A DNA stretch of 64,000 nucleotides from Sphingobium sp. Z007. GTDB lineage: Bacteria; Pseudomonadota; Alphaproteobacteria; Sphingomonadales; Sphingomonadaceae. The position numbers and the translations under genes were made by a program. Location of the stretch: assembly GCF_900013425.1 (NCBI RefSeq), contig NZ_FBXK01000005.1:2542001-2606000 (forward strand). Reading direction: 5' to 3'. This document shows, in pieces, positions 56,848-64,000 of this stretch; the stretch's first letter is position 1, and each line of letters opens with the position of its first letter. The notes below the pieces were generated by a model. The model worked only from the letters and a program-made list of their open reading frames with translations, was not told where the DNA came from and searched no databases.

Positions 56848-57345
56848 TCAGCAGCGCTTGCGCGTGACCGCCGTCCCGTCGTTAACGATGGTCAGTGCTT
56901 TGCCGTCCGCTGACGTTCGCAGCGCCAACGTGCGGGTCCAGCTCTGACCCTCGCCGGTGAAGGCGGCTTCCACCGCGGCGCGGCCCTCCTCGCCCGGCGT
57001 CACGCTTTTTACGGTGCCGACGCTCTCGTGGAACAGCAGCCGGTCGGGCGTGACGGTCAGTTCCAGATCAGCACTGCGGTCGCCGCAGCGATCCTGCACG
57101 CCGGTCCATTTACCCTGCATGGCAGCGGGAATGAGGCCGGCGGAGGCGGTGGCGGGCGGCGGCGTATCGATCTTCGGCGTGGGTTCGACCGGGGTGATGG
57201 CGTTGGCAGCGGGCGGCGCTTCCTGCACATTGGGCAGCGTCTGGTCCAATATATTGGCGACGACGCCCGGCTGGTCGGCGCTGTTGTCCACCGCCTGGTT
57301 GCACCCGGCGACCAGCAGCAGGAAGGCAAGGCATGATCTACGCAT
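56848..57345 (-). CDS. Lipoprotein of unknown function
   Basis: 165 aa from ATG 57345. Signal peptide with lipobox LLLVAGC (Cys near 15). A Pro/Thr-rich linker (PPAANAITPVEPTPKIDTPPP) leads to a small beta domain with the motif GKWTGVQDRCGDRSADLELTVTPDRLLFHESVG and a closing VTRKRC. Cysteines may form a disulfide. The pattern of a small domain that measures content of W-x-G and ESVG is common in sphingomonad lipoproteins without known role. Start uncertain: an ATG at 57414 is also open. Confidence 0.75.
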   Translation of the reverse strand: MRRSCLAFLLLVAGCNQAVDNSADQPGVVANILDQTLPNVQEAPPAANAITPVEPTPKIDTPPPATASAGLIPAAMQGKWTGVQDRCGDRSADLELTVTPDRLLFHESVGTVKSVTPGEEGRAAVEAAFTGEGQSWTRTLALRTSADGKALTIVNDGTAVTRKRC

Positions 57346-57434
57346 GCTTGAAGGAACCGGCCAGCGCGCCGCCGGTTCCCCGTTTCCGTCGCCCATGATA
57401 GCGTTGGCTCCCACAGATATAGGGAGTCGATGCC

Positions 57435-57842
57435 ATGCCGGTGCTGGGAATGGGAGGCCTGTTCTTTCGCGCCCGCGATCCCGATGCGCTCAGCGCATGG
57501 TATCGGACGCATTTGAATGTCGGCGGCGGATGCGTGGTCGATCCGGCCGACACGCCCAATGCATGGATCTGGCAGCCGCAGGGCGGACCGATGGTGTTCG
57601 CCCCATTCAAGGCGGACAGCGACTATTTCGCGCCCGACAAGGCCTTCATGCTGAATTTCCGCGTGTCCGGTCTCGATTCCCTCCTGGACCACTTGCGCGG
57701 CGCAGGCGTTGCGATCATCACCAAGCCAGAATGGGATGACCCCGTCCTCGGCCGTTTCGCCCGCATTCATGATCCGGAGGGCAATGCGATCGAATTATGG
57801 GAACAGCCCGACCCACGTCCGACCCAAGGAACCGACATATGA
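57435..57842 (+). CDS. VOC-superfamily (glyoxalase-like) protein
   Basis: 135 aa, one VOC domain pair. [22 protein letters not shown] at the start and [19 protein letters not shown] at the end are the two babbab signatures, with the metal-type Glu and His at [11 protein letters not shown]. Substrate unknown. The stop overlaps the start of the peroxiredoxin gene (ATGA), so they are coupled. Confidence 0.9.
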   Translation: MPVLGMGGLFFRARDPDALSAWYRTHLNVGGGCVVDPADTPNAWIWQPQGGPMVFAPFKADSDYFAPDKAFMLNFRVSGLDSLLDHLRGAGVAIITKPEWDDPVLGRFARIHDPEGNAIELWEQPDPRPTQGTDI

Positions 57843-58369
57843 AGCGCCTGTCTCTCCTCCTCGCCGCTGCCGCCGCCCTCAGTTCCAGCGGCGCGATGGC
57901 CGCCCTTGCCGTCGGCGCCAAGGCGCCCGATTTCACCACGCGCGGGGCGCAGGCGGGCAAGACCTTCACCCTGACCCTGTCGCATCAGCTGAAGCGCGGT
58001 CCAGTGGTGCTCTATTTCTTCCCAAAGGCATTCACGCCGGGCTGTTCGGCCGAAGCACGCGAGTTCGCGGAGAATATCGAGAAGTTCAAGGCCGCCGGCG
58101 CGACCGTCATCGGCATGTCGGCCGATCCGGTCGATGATCTCGTCGCCTTTTCGACCAAGGAATGTGCGGGCAAGTTCGCCGTGGCTTCGGCTGGCCCAGC
58201 GATCGTGACCGGCTATGACGTGGCGCTCAAGATGCGGCCGGGCATGACCGATCGCACCTCCTATGTCATCGCGCCGTCGGGCCGCGTCGCGTTCGTCCAT
58301 AGCGAAATGAACTATGCCGAGCATGTGAAGACCACGCTGGCCGCGGTCGAGGCGATGAAGCAGAAATGA
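57839..58369 (+). CDS. Periplasmic peroxiredoxin (PrxQ/BCP-like)
   Basis: 176 aa. Signal peptide [21 protein letters not shown] places it in the periplasm, unusual for this family. Peroxidatic motif PxxxTxxC in [19 protein letters not shown] (Cys ~70); a second Cys in TKECAGKF may be resolving. [15 protein letters not shown] and [18 protein letters not shown] complete the thioredoxin fold. Coupled to the VOC gene and closed by a terminator. Confidence 0.92.
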   Translation: MKRLSLLLAAAAALSSSGAMAALAVGAKAPDFTTRGAQAGKTFTLTLSHQLKRGPVVLYFFPKAFTPGCSAEAREFAENIEKFKAAGATVIGMSADPVDDLVAFSTKECAGKFAVASAGPAIVTGYDVALKMRPGMTDRTSYVIAPSGRVAFVHSEMNYAEHVKTTLAAVEAMKQK

Positions 58370-58374
58370 TAGGA

Positions 58375-58411
58375 CCGGGCTCCTGCCAAACGCAGGAGCC
58401 CGGCTTGTTTC
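58375..58411 (+). terminator. Rho-independent terminator
   Basis: 12-bp perfect stem CCGGGCTCCTGC/GCAGGAGCCCGG with a 5-base loop, followed by CTTGTTT, 5 bp past the peroxiredoxin stop and reaching the end of the convergent hydrolase gene. Confidence 0.88.
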
Positions 58412-59324
58412 ACCGCTTCACATAGGTGCCGAACCAGTCGAGCGTAGCGTCCCACGCGGCCTTGGCGGCGGGTTCGTTATAGCTGGGGCGATAATCAGCC
58501 ATGAAGCCATGGTCCGCACCTATATGGACGGTGATGGCGTCGGGCGGGGACTTGCCCGCCTTGACCAACGCGGCGCGCATCGCCTGCACGTCGGTCAGTG
58601 GTATGCCTTTGTCCAGTTCGCCATATTGGCCCAGCACCGGCGCCTTGAGCTTGCCGACCTCCTCGATCGCGCTCAGCGTCTGGAGTGGCGTCTTGTCCGT
58701 CACCAGCCGCCCATAATAAGCGACGCCGGCATCCAGATCGGCGCTGTGCGCGGCGTAGAGCCATACGACCCGCCCGCCCCAGCAGAATCCGGTGATGCCG
58801 CGCCGCTTCGCATCGCCGCCATGCTTACCCGCCCAGCCATAGGCCGTGTCGATATCGGTCAGCACTTGGGCGTCGGGCGCCTTGGACACGATGGTGCCGA
58901 TCAACTGCTTGAAATCGGAAACCTTGGTCGCGTCGCCATGGCGCGCGAACAGGTCAGGCGCGATGGCATAATAGCCCGCTTTGGCGAAGCGGCGGCAGAT
59001 ATCGCGAATCCATTCATGCACGCCGAAAATCTCATGCACCACGACGATGACCGGCGCAGCCTTGCCACCCGCCGGGCGCGCGACAAAGGCGGGCATGGCG
59101 AAGCCGTCGCTGGCGGGAATCGAGACGGTCTCTTCGCTAAGCCCCTCGGCGGAGGTCTGCACCGCGCTGCTGGCGATGGGGCGGCAGGCGGCGGCGAAAC
59201 CGGCGGCGAAGGCCCCGCCCGCCAATATGTGCCGGCGCTGGAAGCCGGTGGTGCCGATCCAGTTGCGGTCTTCGGGCAGCCGCTCCACGAGGGGCGTATC
59301 GTCCTCATTGCGGTCGGTGGTCAT
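58410..59324 (-). CDS. Dienelactone-hydrolase-family protein with Tat-like signal
   Basis: 304 aa. An N-terminal FQRRHILAGGAFAAGFAAACRP looks like a Tat signal (twin Arg before a hydrophobic run), so probably exported. Triad: Cys in ITGFCWGGRVVWLYAA (~176), Asp in YGELDKGIPL and His in GADHGFMADYRPSYN. VVVHEIFGVHEWIRDICRRFAKAGYYAIAPDLF is a family signature. Some exported DLH proteins act on lactones or esters; substrate not defined. ATG 59324 with AGGAGA upstream. Confidence 0.9.
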   Translation of the reverse strand: MTTDRNEDDTPLVERLPEDRNWIGTTGFQRRHILAGGAFAAGFAAACRPIASSAVQTSAEGLSEETVSIPASDGFAMPAFVARPAGGKAAPVIVVVHEIFGVHEWIRDICRRFAKAGYYAIAPDLFARHGDATKVSDFKQLIGTIVSKAPDAQVLTDIDTAYGWAGKHGGDAKRRGITGFCWGGRVVWLYAAHSADLDAGVAYYGRLVTDKTPLQTLSAIEEVGKLKAPVLGQYGELDKGIPLTDVQAMRAALVKAGKSPPDAITVHIGADHGFMADYRPSYNEPAAKAAWDATLDWFGTYVKR

Positions 59325-59362
59325 CGGCGCCTGTCTCCTGTCGATCTTGTTGATGCCGGAGA

Positions 59363-59785
59363 CTAGCTGTCCCGCTCCCGCGCGCAAGCCAGGAAGTCGC
59401 CATCGGCGATAGGCGGCAGGCCAGTCGTGTCGCGCGTATAGAGATAGACCCAGGCCCCTACCGGCCCGTCCGCGGCCTGCACCGTCATCGCCACGCGGCG
59501 ATATTCGTGCGGCTGCGGATGATGGTCGGCGCATTCCTCATACTCGTCCAGCACTGCCAGGACCGCGGCGGCGTCCGTCAGGGCAAACAGGTCGCCCTGC
59601 ACCCGGCCCGTCGGCCCGGCCACCAGCCCCGGATAGTCGGCGACCCGATAGAGCGCGCCGCCGATCGTCGCCGGTCCGACCAGCCGCGCCGCTTGCCGCA
59701 ACCAGCGCGCCATCGGCCCGTCAAAAGCGGCCCTGAGCGTGCCGTAGACGAATAGATGGATAGGTGTCGCTGCTGGGTCAGGCAT
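59363..59785 (-). CDS. Gamma-glutamylcyclotransferase-family protein
   Basis: 140 aa. The YGTL motif (LFVYGTLRAAFDGP, ~12-15) and catalytic-type Glu in VLDEYEECADHH, with GALYRVADYPGLVAG, mark the AIG2-like/GGCT fold. Could release 5-oxoproline from gamma-glutamyl peptides. It precedes the hydrolase gene on the same strand by 38 bp and may be cotranscribed. Confidence 0.9.
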   Translation of the reverse strand: MPDPAATPIHLFVYGTLRAAFDGPMARWLRQAARLVGPATIGGALYRVADYPGLVAGPTGRVQGDLFALTDAAAVLAVLDEYEECADHHPQPHEYRRVAMTVQAADGPVGAWVYLYTRDTTGLPPIADGDFLACARERDS

Positions 59786-59962
59786 ATTCCACCAATCTGC
59801 GGGAAAATATCCCAACAGCGCGACTATTTGCCAGCCGCGCCGCACGCCTCGTCAGCGAACAGCCGCTGATTTCCGCCAAAAATCGAAACTGGCACGGCAT
59901 CTGCAATTCCTGTTGGCATCAAGGCTGGAATGATCCGGCCATCACATCAGGGAGTATCCACC

Positions 59963-60067
59963 ATGTCCATCGCCAAGATCCAGAACGCCGCCGTCGCCCT
60001 TGTCGGCGCGTTCATCGTCGCCAGCCTGTTCGTCAGCGCAGCGATCCCGGTGTCGCCGATCGCCTGA
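59963..60067 (+). CDS. 34-aa single-span membrane peptide upstream of PspC
   Basis: ATG behind GGGAG (spacing eight) encodes MSIAKIQNAAVALVGAFIVA followed by SLFVSAAIPVSPIA, almost wholly one hydrophobic helix. It precedes the PspC-domain gene by 44 bp on the same strand. It resembles the short hydrophobic peptides found with sphingomonad PspC genes; function unknown. Confidence 0.6.
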   Translation: MSIAKIQNAAVALVGAFIVASLFVSAAIPVSPIA

Positions 60068-60111
60068 TCGCGCCCCTTACTCAACACCCATTTCAGCAGA
60101 AGGCCTGACAG

Positions 60112-60297
60112 ATGAACAACAGCTTCACCCTCGACCGCACCAACGGCAAGATCATGGGCGTATGCGCCGGCGTCGCCAACCGCACTGGCCTGGACGTGAC
60201 GCTGCTCCGCGTCGGACTGGTCCTGCTGACGCTCTGCGCGCTGGGGCCGATCGGCGTCGTGGCCTACCTACTCGCGGGCTGGCTGGCAGAGGGCTGA
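60112..60297 (+). CDS. PspC-domain protein, minimal
   Basis: 61 aa. FTLDRTNGKIMGVCAGVANRTGLDVTLLRVGLVLLTL is the PspC domain with the Cys/Ala-Gly turn and one to two membrane helices. In E. coli PspC relieves PspA inhibition of PspF under envelope stress; here it is reduced to the domain alone, with no pspA or pspF nearby. Probably an envelope-stress sensor. Confidence 0.9.
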   Translation: MNNSFTLDRTNGKIMGVCAGVANRTGLDVTLLRVGLVLLTLCALGPIGVVAYLLAGWLAEG

Positions 60298-60344
60298 TGG
60301 TGGCCCGACGGATGGGCCAGGACATCACCAAGTCAGAGACAAAT

Positions 60345-60382
60345 AAAAAGGCCGCTCCGGTTAAACCGGGAGCGGCCTTTTT
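60345..60382 (+). terminator. Strong Rho-independent terminator of the PspC unit
   Basis: 14-bp perfect stem AAAAAGGCCGCTCC/GGAGCGGCCTTTTT with a 10-base loop, flanked by A and T runs, so able to act in both directions. Confidence 0.93.
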
Positions 60383-60424
60383 GCATCCCGGTCTGTCGGG
60401 ATAAGGTTCGCGCATGATGCGCGA

Positions 60425-60520
60425 TCAGGCATATAACACCGAATAGAAAGTCAACATCTGAACACCGACCGCAACGGCCAGCACAGCGCCCTGAAAGGCC
60501 TGCCGCATATTTTGCTCCAT
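60425..60520 (-). CDS. 31-aa hydrophobic peptide
   Basis: Minus-strand frame encoding MEQNMRQAFQGAVLAVAVGV then QMLTFYSVLYA: a charged start and one helix. Its form resembles the 34-aa peptide at 59963. The ribosome site is weak (AAAG), and the frame is open to 60622, so the start and reality are uncertain. Confidence 0.4.
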   Translation of the reverse strand: MEQNMRQAFQGAVLAVAVGVQMLTFYSVLYA

Positions 60521-60630
60521 CTTTGCAAGAATTACCACCCATCTGGGTGTGAGCGGTCCCCTACGCCCGTCATATTCTTGTAACAATCGCAAAGCGCGAC
60601 ATACCGATTGCACTAAATGCAACAGGCCTG

Positions 60631-61371
60631 TTACTGTAAAGCCACGATCATCGCCTGTGCCGCCGCCGGGTTGCGTTCCTTGGCGCCGCTAATGAAGAAG
60701 GCGAAGACATCGCCCTGCCCCGCCGCCGCCTGAGCGCGCTCGGCCCAGTCCGCGATAGCCGCGGGCGGATAGCCGGTCAGCTCATTCGCCTGCGCCCGCA
60801 TCAGCCGCATATAGGTAAAGCCGACATCATGGCCGGTGATCGCGGGATAATCGTCATGATCGGCCAGCACCACCGCGGCCCCGGCGTCGCGCGCCATCGC
60901 CAGGAAGGCTGGATCGTCGAAGCTCTCATGCCGCACCTCCAGCGCGTGGCGCAGCTTCACGCCATCGACGCTGGACGGCAGCAGTTTGAGGAAGGCGCCG
61001 AAATCGTCCGGATCGAACTGCTTGGTGGGCATGAACTGCCACAGGATCGGCCCCAGCCGGTCACCCAGTTCGGCGATACCCTGGTTGGTGAATTTCGCGA
61101 CCGACTCGCCCGCCTCCGCCAACAGCTTGCGGTTGGTGCAATAGCGCGACGCCTTGACCGCGAACTGAAATCCGTCCGGCACCGCCTTCGCCCAACCCGC
61201 AAAGGTCGCGGGCTTCTGGCTGCTATAATAGGTCGCGTTGATCTCAGTCGCGGTCAGATGTGCGCCGACATAGGCCAACTCGTCCTTCTGCCGCAGCCCC
61301 GCCGGGTAGAAAGTGCCGCGCCACGGCTCATAGACCCAGCCGCCAATGCCCACCCTGATCCGTCCGGCCAT
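60631..61371 (-). CDS. DUF72 family protein (YecE-like)
   Basis: 246 aa. RVGIGGWVYEPWRGTFYPAGLRQKDELAYVGAHLTATEINATYY is the DUF72 N-terminus, with FQFAVKASRYCTNRK, LGPILWQFMPTKQFD and the C-terminal KERNPAAA motif. TIM-barrel fold of unproven activity. Monocistronic. Confidence 0.92.
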   Translation of the reverse strand: MAGRIRVGIGGWVYEPWRGTFYPAGLRQKDELAYVGAHLTATEINATYYSSQKPATFAGWAKAVPDGFQFAVKASRYCTNRKLLAEAGESVAKFTNQGIAELGDRLGPILWQFMPTKQFDPDDFGAFLKLLPSSVDGVKLRHALEVRHESFDDPAFLAMARDAGAAVVLADHDDYPAITGHDVGFTYMRLMRAQANELTGYPPAAIADWAERAQAAAGQGDVFAFFISGAKERNPAAAQAMIVALQ

Positions 61372-61487
61372 ACGCCTTCCCCTTCATATAGCATCCTGAT
61401 CGTGCTGGGCGATCAGAGCCAGTGGAAAAAGCCGTTGGTGGTTATTGCGAATGACTCTTAGTTAGGTCGCAACCAAGGAGACGCCCC

Positions 61488-61724
61488 ATGTCGCTCGACC
61501 TCATCAAGACCGGTACTTATCTGACCATCCACCTCACCGTCGGCTTCACTGTCGCTTATGTCATGACCGGGTCGCTCGCGCTGGCCGGCGGCATCGCGCT
61601 GATCGAACCGGTCATCAACGCCGTCGCCTTCTTCTTCCACGAACAGGCGTGGAAGAAGATCCAGGCCCGGCCGCCGCGTGAGGGTGGAAAGCGGTGGGTG
61701 CGCGATCAGGCGGTTTTCGCGTAA
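61488..61724 (+). CDS. DUF2061 membrane protein
   Basis: 78 aa. The family pattern LIKTGTYLTIHLTVGFTVAYVMTGSLALAGGIALIEPVINAVAFFFHEQAWKKIQ spans two helices and the HExxW-type end. AAGGAG gives a sure start. A weak metal-regulator-like dyad (GCGAATGACTCTTA at about 61447-61460) lies upstream. Function unknown. Confidence 0.9.
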   Translation: MSLDLIKTGTYLTIHLTVGFTVAYVMTGSLALAGGIALIEPVINAVAFFFHEQAWKKIQARPPREGGKRWVRDQAVFA

Positions 61725-61730
61725 TAGTGT

Positions 61731-62402
61731 CTAATTCGCTGTTCGCTTATTAAGGCCGATCAACCAAGGCTTCACCCCGCGCGTGGGCTTGGCCATGCCG
61801 TCCAGCCGTCGGGCACGGATGATGCGGATCGGCTTAACGATCATCTGCCCGCGCATCGGCCCCGACCCGCAGCAGGTGGGCACGGCAAGAATCTTGCGCA
61901 CCACATCCATGCCGCCCACGACATGACCGAAGGCGGCATAGCCGATATAGTCGCCGCGCGCGTCCATATTGGGCATGGCGCCGATGGTGATGAAGAAATT
62001 GCCCATCGCCGAATTGGGTCGGTTGGGCCGCGCCATGGACAGGGTGGCGTCAAGATGCAGGATGCCGGTCTTGCTCGTAGGCTCATGCACGACCGGCGGC
62101 AGCGAGCGGCGGGCGTCGGTATCGATGCCACCCTGGATCAGGCCATATTTAGGGTCGCTCTTGCGCCGCGCCGCGCGGTAGAAGGTGACGCCGTCGAAGC
62201 GGCCATCATCGACATAGGTCAGGAAATTGGCCGAGGTGCGCGGCGCGCGCTTCTGATCTACCGCCACGATGATCGTGCCGACCGAGGTTTCGATCGCGAC
62301 GCGGGTCAAGCCAGGACTGGGCCGATTGGCTGGCAGAGCGGCGGAAAGGGCGGACCACAGGCCAAGGAGCAGACCAAGGGCGCACAGGACAAGGGGACGC
62401 AT
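61731..62402 (-). CDS. Periplasmic cyclophilin-type peptidyl-prolyl isomerase
   Basis: 223 aa. Signal peptide MRPLVLCALGLLLGLWSALSA. Cyclophilin core: VAIETSVGTIIVAVDQKRAPRTSANFLTYVDDGRFDGVTFYRA, ALIQGG-like YGLIQGGIDTD, ATLSMARPNRPNSAMGNFFITIG and YAAFGHVVGGMDVV. The Arg of FYR is present, the usual Phe-x-x-Phe-like pair is modified. The C-terminal ~20 residues are basic. Start uncertain, the frame runs into the tRNA region. Confidence 0.92.
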   Translation of the reverse strand: MRPLVLCALGLLLGLWSALSAALPANRPSPGLTRVAIETSVGTIIVAVDQKRAPRTSANFLTYVDDGRFDGVTFYRAARRKSDPKYGLIQGGIDTDARRSLPPVVHEPTSKTGILHLDATLSMARPNRPNSAMGNFFITIGAMPNMDARGDYIGYAAFGHVVGGMDVVRKILAVPTCCGSGPMRGQMIVKPIRIIRARRLDGMAKPTRGVKPWLIGLNKRTAN

Positions 62403-62530
62403 CGGGCAACATATACTCGGCAAGGACGGCAAGCGCCCGACGCTAAAGCGGGCGCACGCTGCCCGCAACCGCCGGGCCATGAATTTGTCGATGAAGAAGC
62501 GGTGTAAGGCCCTTCCGCTAAGAGCGGAGG

Positions 62531-62605
62531 TGGTGATCCCAACGGGATTCGAACCCGTATCGCTGCCGTGAAAGGGCAGTGTCCTAACCGTTAGACGATG
62601 GGACC
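62531..62605 (-). tRNA. tRNA-Glu (anticodon TTC)
   Basis: 75-nt gene including an encoded CCA. Acceptor stem GGTCCCA/TGGGATC, D-arm TCGTCTAACGGTTAGGAC, anticodon stem CTGCC/GGCAG with loop CTTTCAC (anticodon TTC), and T-arm ACGGGTTCGAATCCCGT. 5' end at 62605, CCA at 62531-62533. Confidence 0.97.
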
Positions 62606-62717
62606 TCATCCAGCGACTGACCAGTCAGCGCTGCGAAGCGAAGGCGCAATTAGGCGGGGACGGGAAAAGGGTCAACCCCCTAAAGCCAAGAAAATTGCCT
62701 GCCCTTGAGGACATGCC

Positions 62718-64000
62718 TCAATCCGCCCAGGCTGCGTCCTCCAGATGCAGTTCTGCGGCCGGGCGGCTGCCCCAGTCGTCGATCTTCGCCTTGCCCGCGA
62801 CCCACAGCTTGCGGTCGCGTGGCGCGCCCAATATCGCCTGACCCAAATCGGTTTCGGCCTGGCGAAAGGCGATCGTCTTGATCGACCGGCCATCCTCCCC
62901 GCTCATGATCGCGCGCAGATGGCCGTTGCCCACGACATCGGCCTTGATGACGCGCATCGGCCCGGCGGCGATCAGCGGGGCGGGCCAGCCCGCGCCGTAG
63001 GGACCGCCCTGTTCGATCGCCGCGACGAAGTCCGGGTTTAAGCCAGCAGGGGCGAGCACCGCGTCGATCATCAGCGCCCGATTGTCGCGCGCCTTGGCGA
63101 CGGCGGCCGACAGCCGGTCGTCCAGAAAGTCCGCCAGCGCATCGATCCGGTCCGCCGCGACCGTCAACCCCGCCGCCATGGCATGGCCGCCGCCCGCGAC
63201 CAGCAGGCCGCTATCCTTGGCCGCCATCACCGCCGCGCCCAGATCCACGCCGGAAATGGAGCGGCCCGACCCCTTCCCAACGCCGTCCTCATCCACCGCG
63301 ATGACGATGGCGGGGCGACCTGCCTTTTCCTTGATCCGGCCCGCGACGATGCCGATGACGCCGGGATGCCAGCCCTGGCCGGATATCACCGCTACGGCGC
63401 GGTTGCCCTGCGCCGACAGCAGCGCTTCCGCCTGTTCCTGCACCGTGGATTCGATCGCGCGCCGCTCTTCATTATACTGGTCGAGTTGCGCAGCGATGCT
63501 GGCGGCTTCAGCCGGGTCTTGCGTCGTGAGCAGCCGCACGCCCAAATCCGCCTGCCCGACCCGTCCGCCGGCGTTGATGCGGGGGCCAAGGGCGAATCCC
63601 AGATCATGGCATAGCGGCGCGCGGGTCAGGCCGCTGGCGTCGATCAGTGCGGCCAGGCCGATATTGTGGCGCTTGGCCATGACTTTCAGCCCCTGCGCCA
63701 CGAAGGCGCGATTGAGGCCCTTCAACTGCGCGACGTCCGCCACCGTGCCGAGCGCGACGATATCGAGCAATTCCATCAACGCGGGTTCGCCGCGACTGGC
63801 GAACCATCCCCGCGCGCGGAGCACTCGCACCAGCGCCGCGCCAAGCAGGAAGGCGACGCCGACCGCGGCGAGATGGCCATGCACCGCCGCGCCGTCATTC
63901 TCGTCCAGCCGGTTGGGGTTCACCAGCGCAAAGGCTTCGGGCAGCGTGGTCGAACATTTATGGTGATCGACCACAACGACATCGACGCCGGTCGCCTTGG
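62718..64000 (-). CDS. recJ: Single-stranded-DNA exonuclease RecJ (3' part, 5' end outside window)
   Basis: C-terminal 427 codons of RecJ, cut by the window end. The DHH motif VVVDHHKCS lies at the boundary, followed by DIVALGTVADVAQLKGLNR and the DHHA1 segment GWHPGVIGIVAGRIKEKAGRPAIVIA with SGRSISGVDLGAAV and AGGGHAMAAGLTV. The OB-like C-terminus includes IKTIAFRQAE. RecJ degrades 5' ends in RecF-pathway recombination and mismatch repair; recF is 6 kb away. Confidence 0.95.
   Translation of the reverse strand, partial: KATGVDVVVVDHHKCSTTLPEAFALVNPNRLDENDGAAVHGHLAAVGVAFLLGAALVRVLRARGWFASRGEPALMELLDIVALGTVADVAQLKGLNRAFVAQGLKVMAKRHNIGLAALIDASGLTRAPLCHDLGFALGPRINAGGRVGQADLGVRLLTTQDPAEAASIAAQLDQYNEERRAIESTVQEQAEALLSAQGNRAVAVISGQGWHPGVIGIVAGRIKEKAGRPAIVIAVDEDGVGKGSGRSISGVDLGAAVMAAKDSGLLVAGGGHAMAAGLTVAADRIDALADFLDDRLSAAVAKARDNRALMIDAVLAPAGLNPDFVAAIEQGGPYGAGWPAPLIAAGPMRVIKADVVGNGHLRAIMSGEDGRSIKTIAFRQAETDLGQAILGAPRDRKLWVAGKAKIDDWGSRPAAELHLEDAAWAD

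Overview
The window is a dense, GC-rich chromosomal segment from an alphaproteobacterium, most likely a sphingomonad (Sphingobium/Sphingomonas type). The evidence is a TonB/ExbB/ExbD1/ExbD2 operon, a large TonB-dependent receptor, a class I lysyl-tRNA synthetase, class I PHA synthase with a phasin, DUF3297, DUF2721 and DUF2061 proteins, a MerC-domain protein, a bacteriophytochrome with an HWE-type kinase and C-terminal receiver, and several RcnB-like small secreted proteins. No phage, transposase, integrase, CRISPR array or rRNA operon was seen. The genome assignment is inference from gene content.

Layout. 1-7.1 kb: topoisomerase IB, MscS channel, a repeat-rich gap (2335-2811), a DgcA-type epimerase, a methyltransferase fused to an anti-sigma-like C-terminus, and an ABC exporter. 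7.3-10.5 kb: a PilZ protein and the tonB-exbB-exbD-exbD operon on the minus strand. 10.7-19.4 kb: homoserine dehydrogenase, a MerC protein behind a Zur-like box, a MASE1-like/PAS/GGDEF cyclase, glpD-glpK and clpS. 19.5-22.4 kb: phasin and phaC, with a perfect inverted repeat in front of the phasin. 22.4-25.0 kb: a tightly overlapped four-gene operon (aminotransferase, 78-aa membrane protein, DUF2721, orphan 2Fe-2S subunit). 25-29 kb: DODA-type dioxygenase, then bphO-bphP.

29-33.4 kb: two RcnB-like genes flanking a prolyl 4-hydroxylase-like oxygenase, then lysK. 33.5-41.7 kb: PilZ protein, DinG-like helicase, SixA-like phosphatase, proline iminopeptidase, TonB-dependent receptor and a CheY-like regulator. 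42-48.9 kb: a GGDEF-EAL-PilZ protein, dnaN, an IalB-like protein, rlmN and an outer-membrane barrel. 49.3-54.1 kb: cytochrome b plus sulfite-oxidase-like molybdoenzyme, a frameshifted cyclopropane-fatty-acid synthase, a small basic secreted protein whose ribosome binding site lies in a hairpin, DUF350, a trypsin-like protease and DUF3297. 54.2-64 kb: two paralogous CHAP proteins, recF, a lipoprotein, VOC plus periplasmic peroxiredoxin, a dienelactone-hydrolase-like protein, a small-protein/PspC cluster, DUF72, DUF2061, a cyclophilin, tRNA-Glu and the 3' part of recJ.

Themes. Cyclic-di-GMP handling recurs (two GGDEF proteins, three PilZ domains). Iron and zinc uptake or regulation recurs (TonB system, receptor, Zur-like and Fur-like dyads). 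The points most worth a second look are the methyltransferase/anti-sigma fusion, the coupled operon at 22.4-25.0 kb with its apparent CTG-start small protein, the hairpin over the 52166 start codon, and the cfa frameshift in a G5 run.
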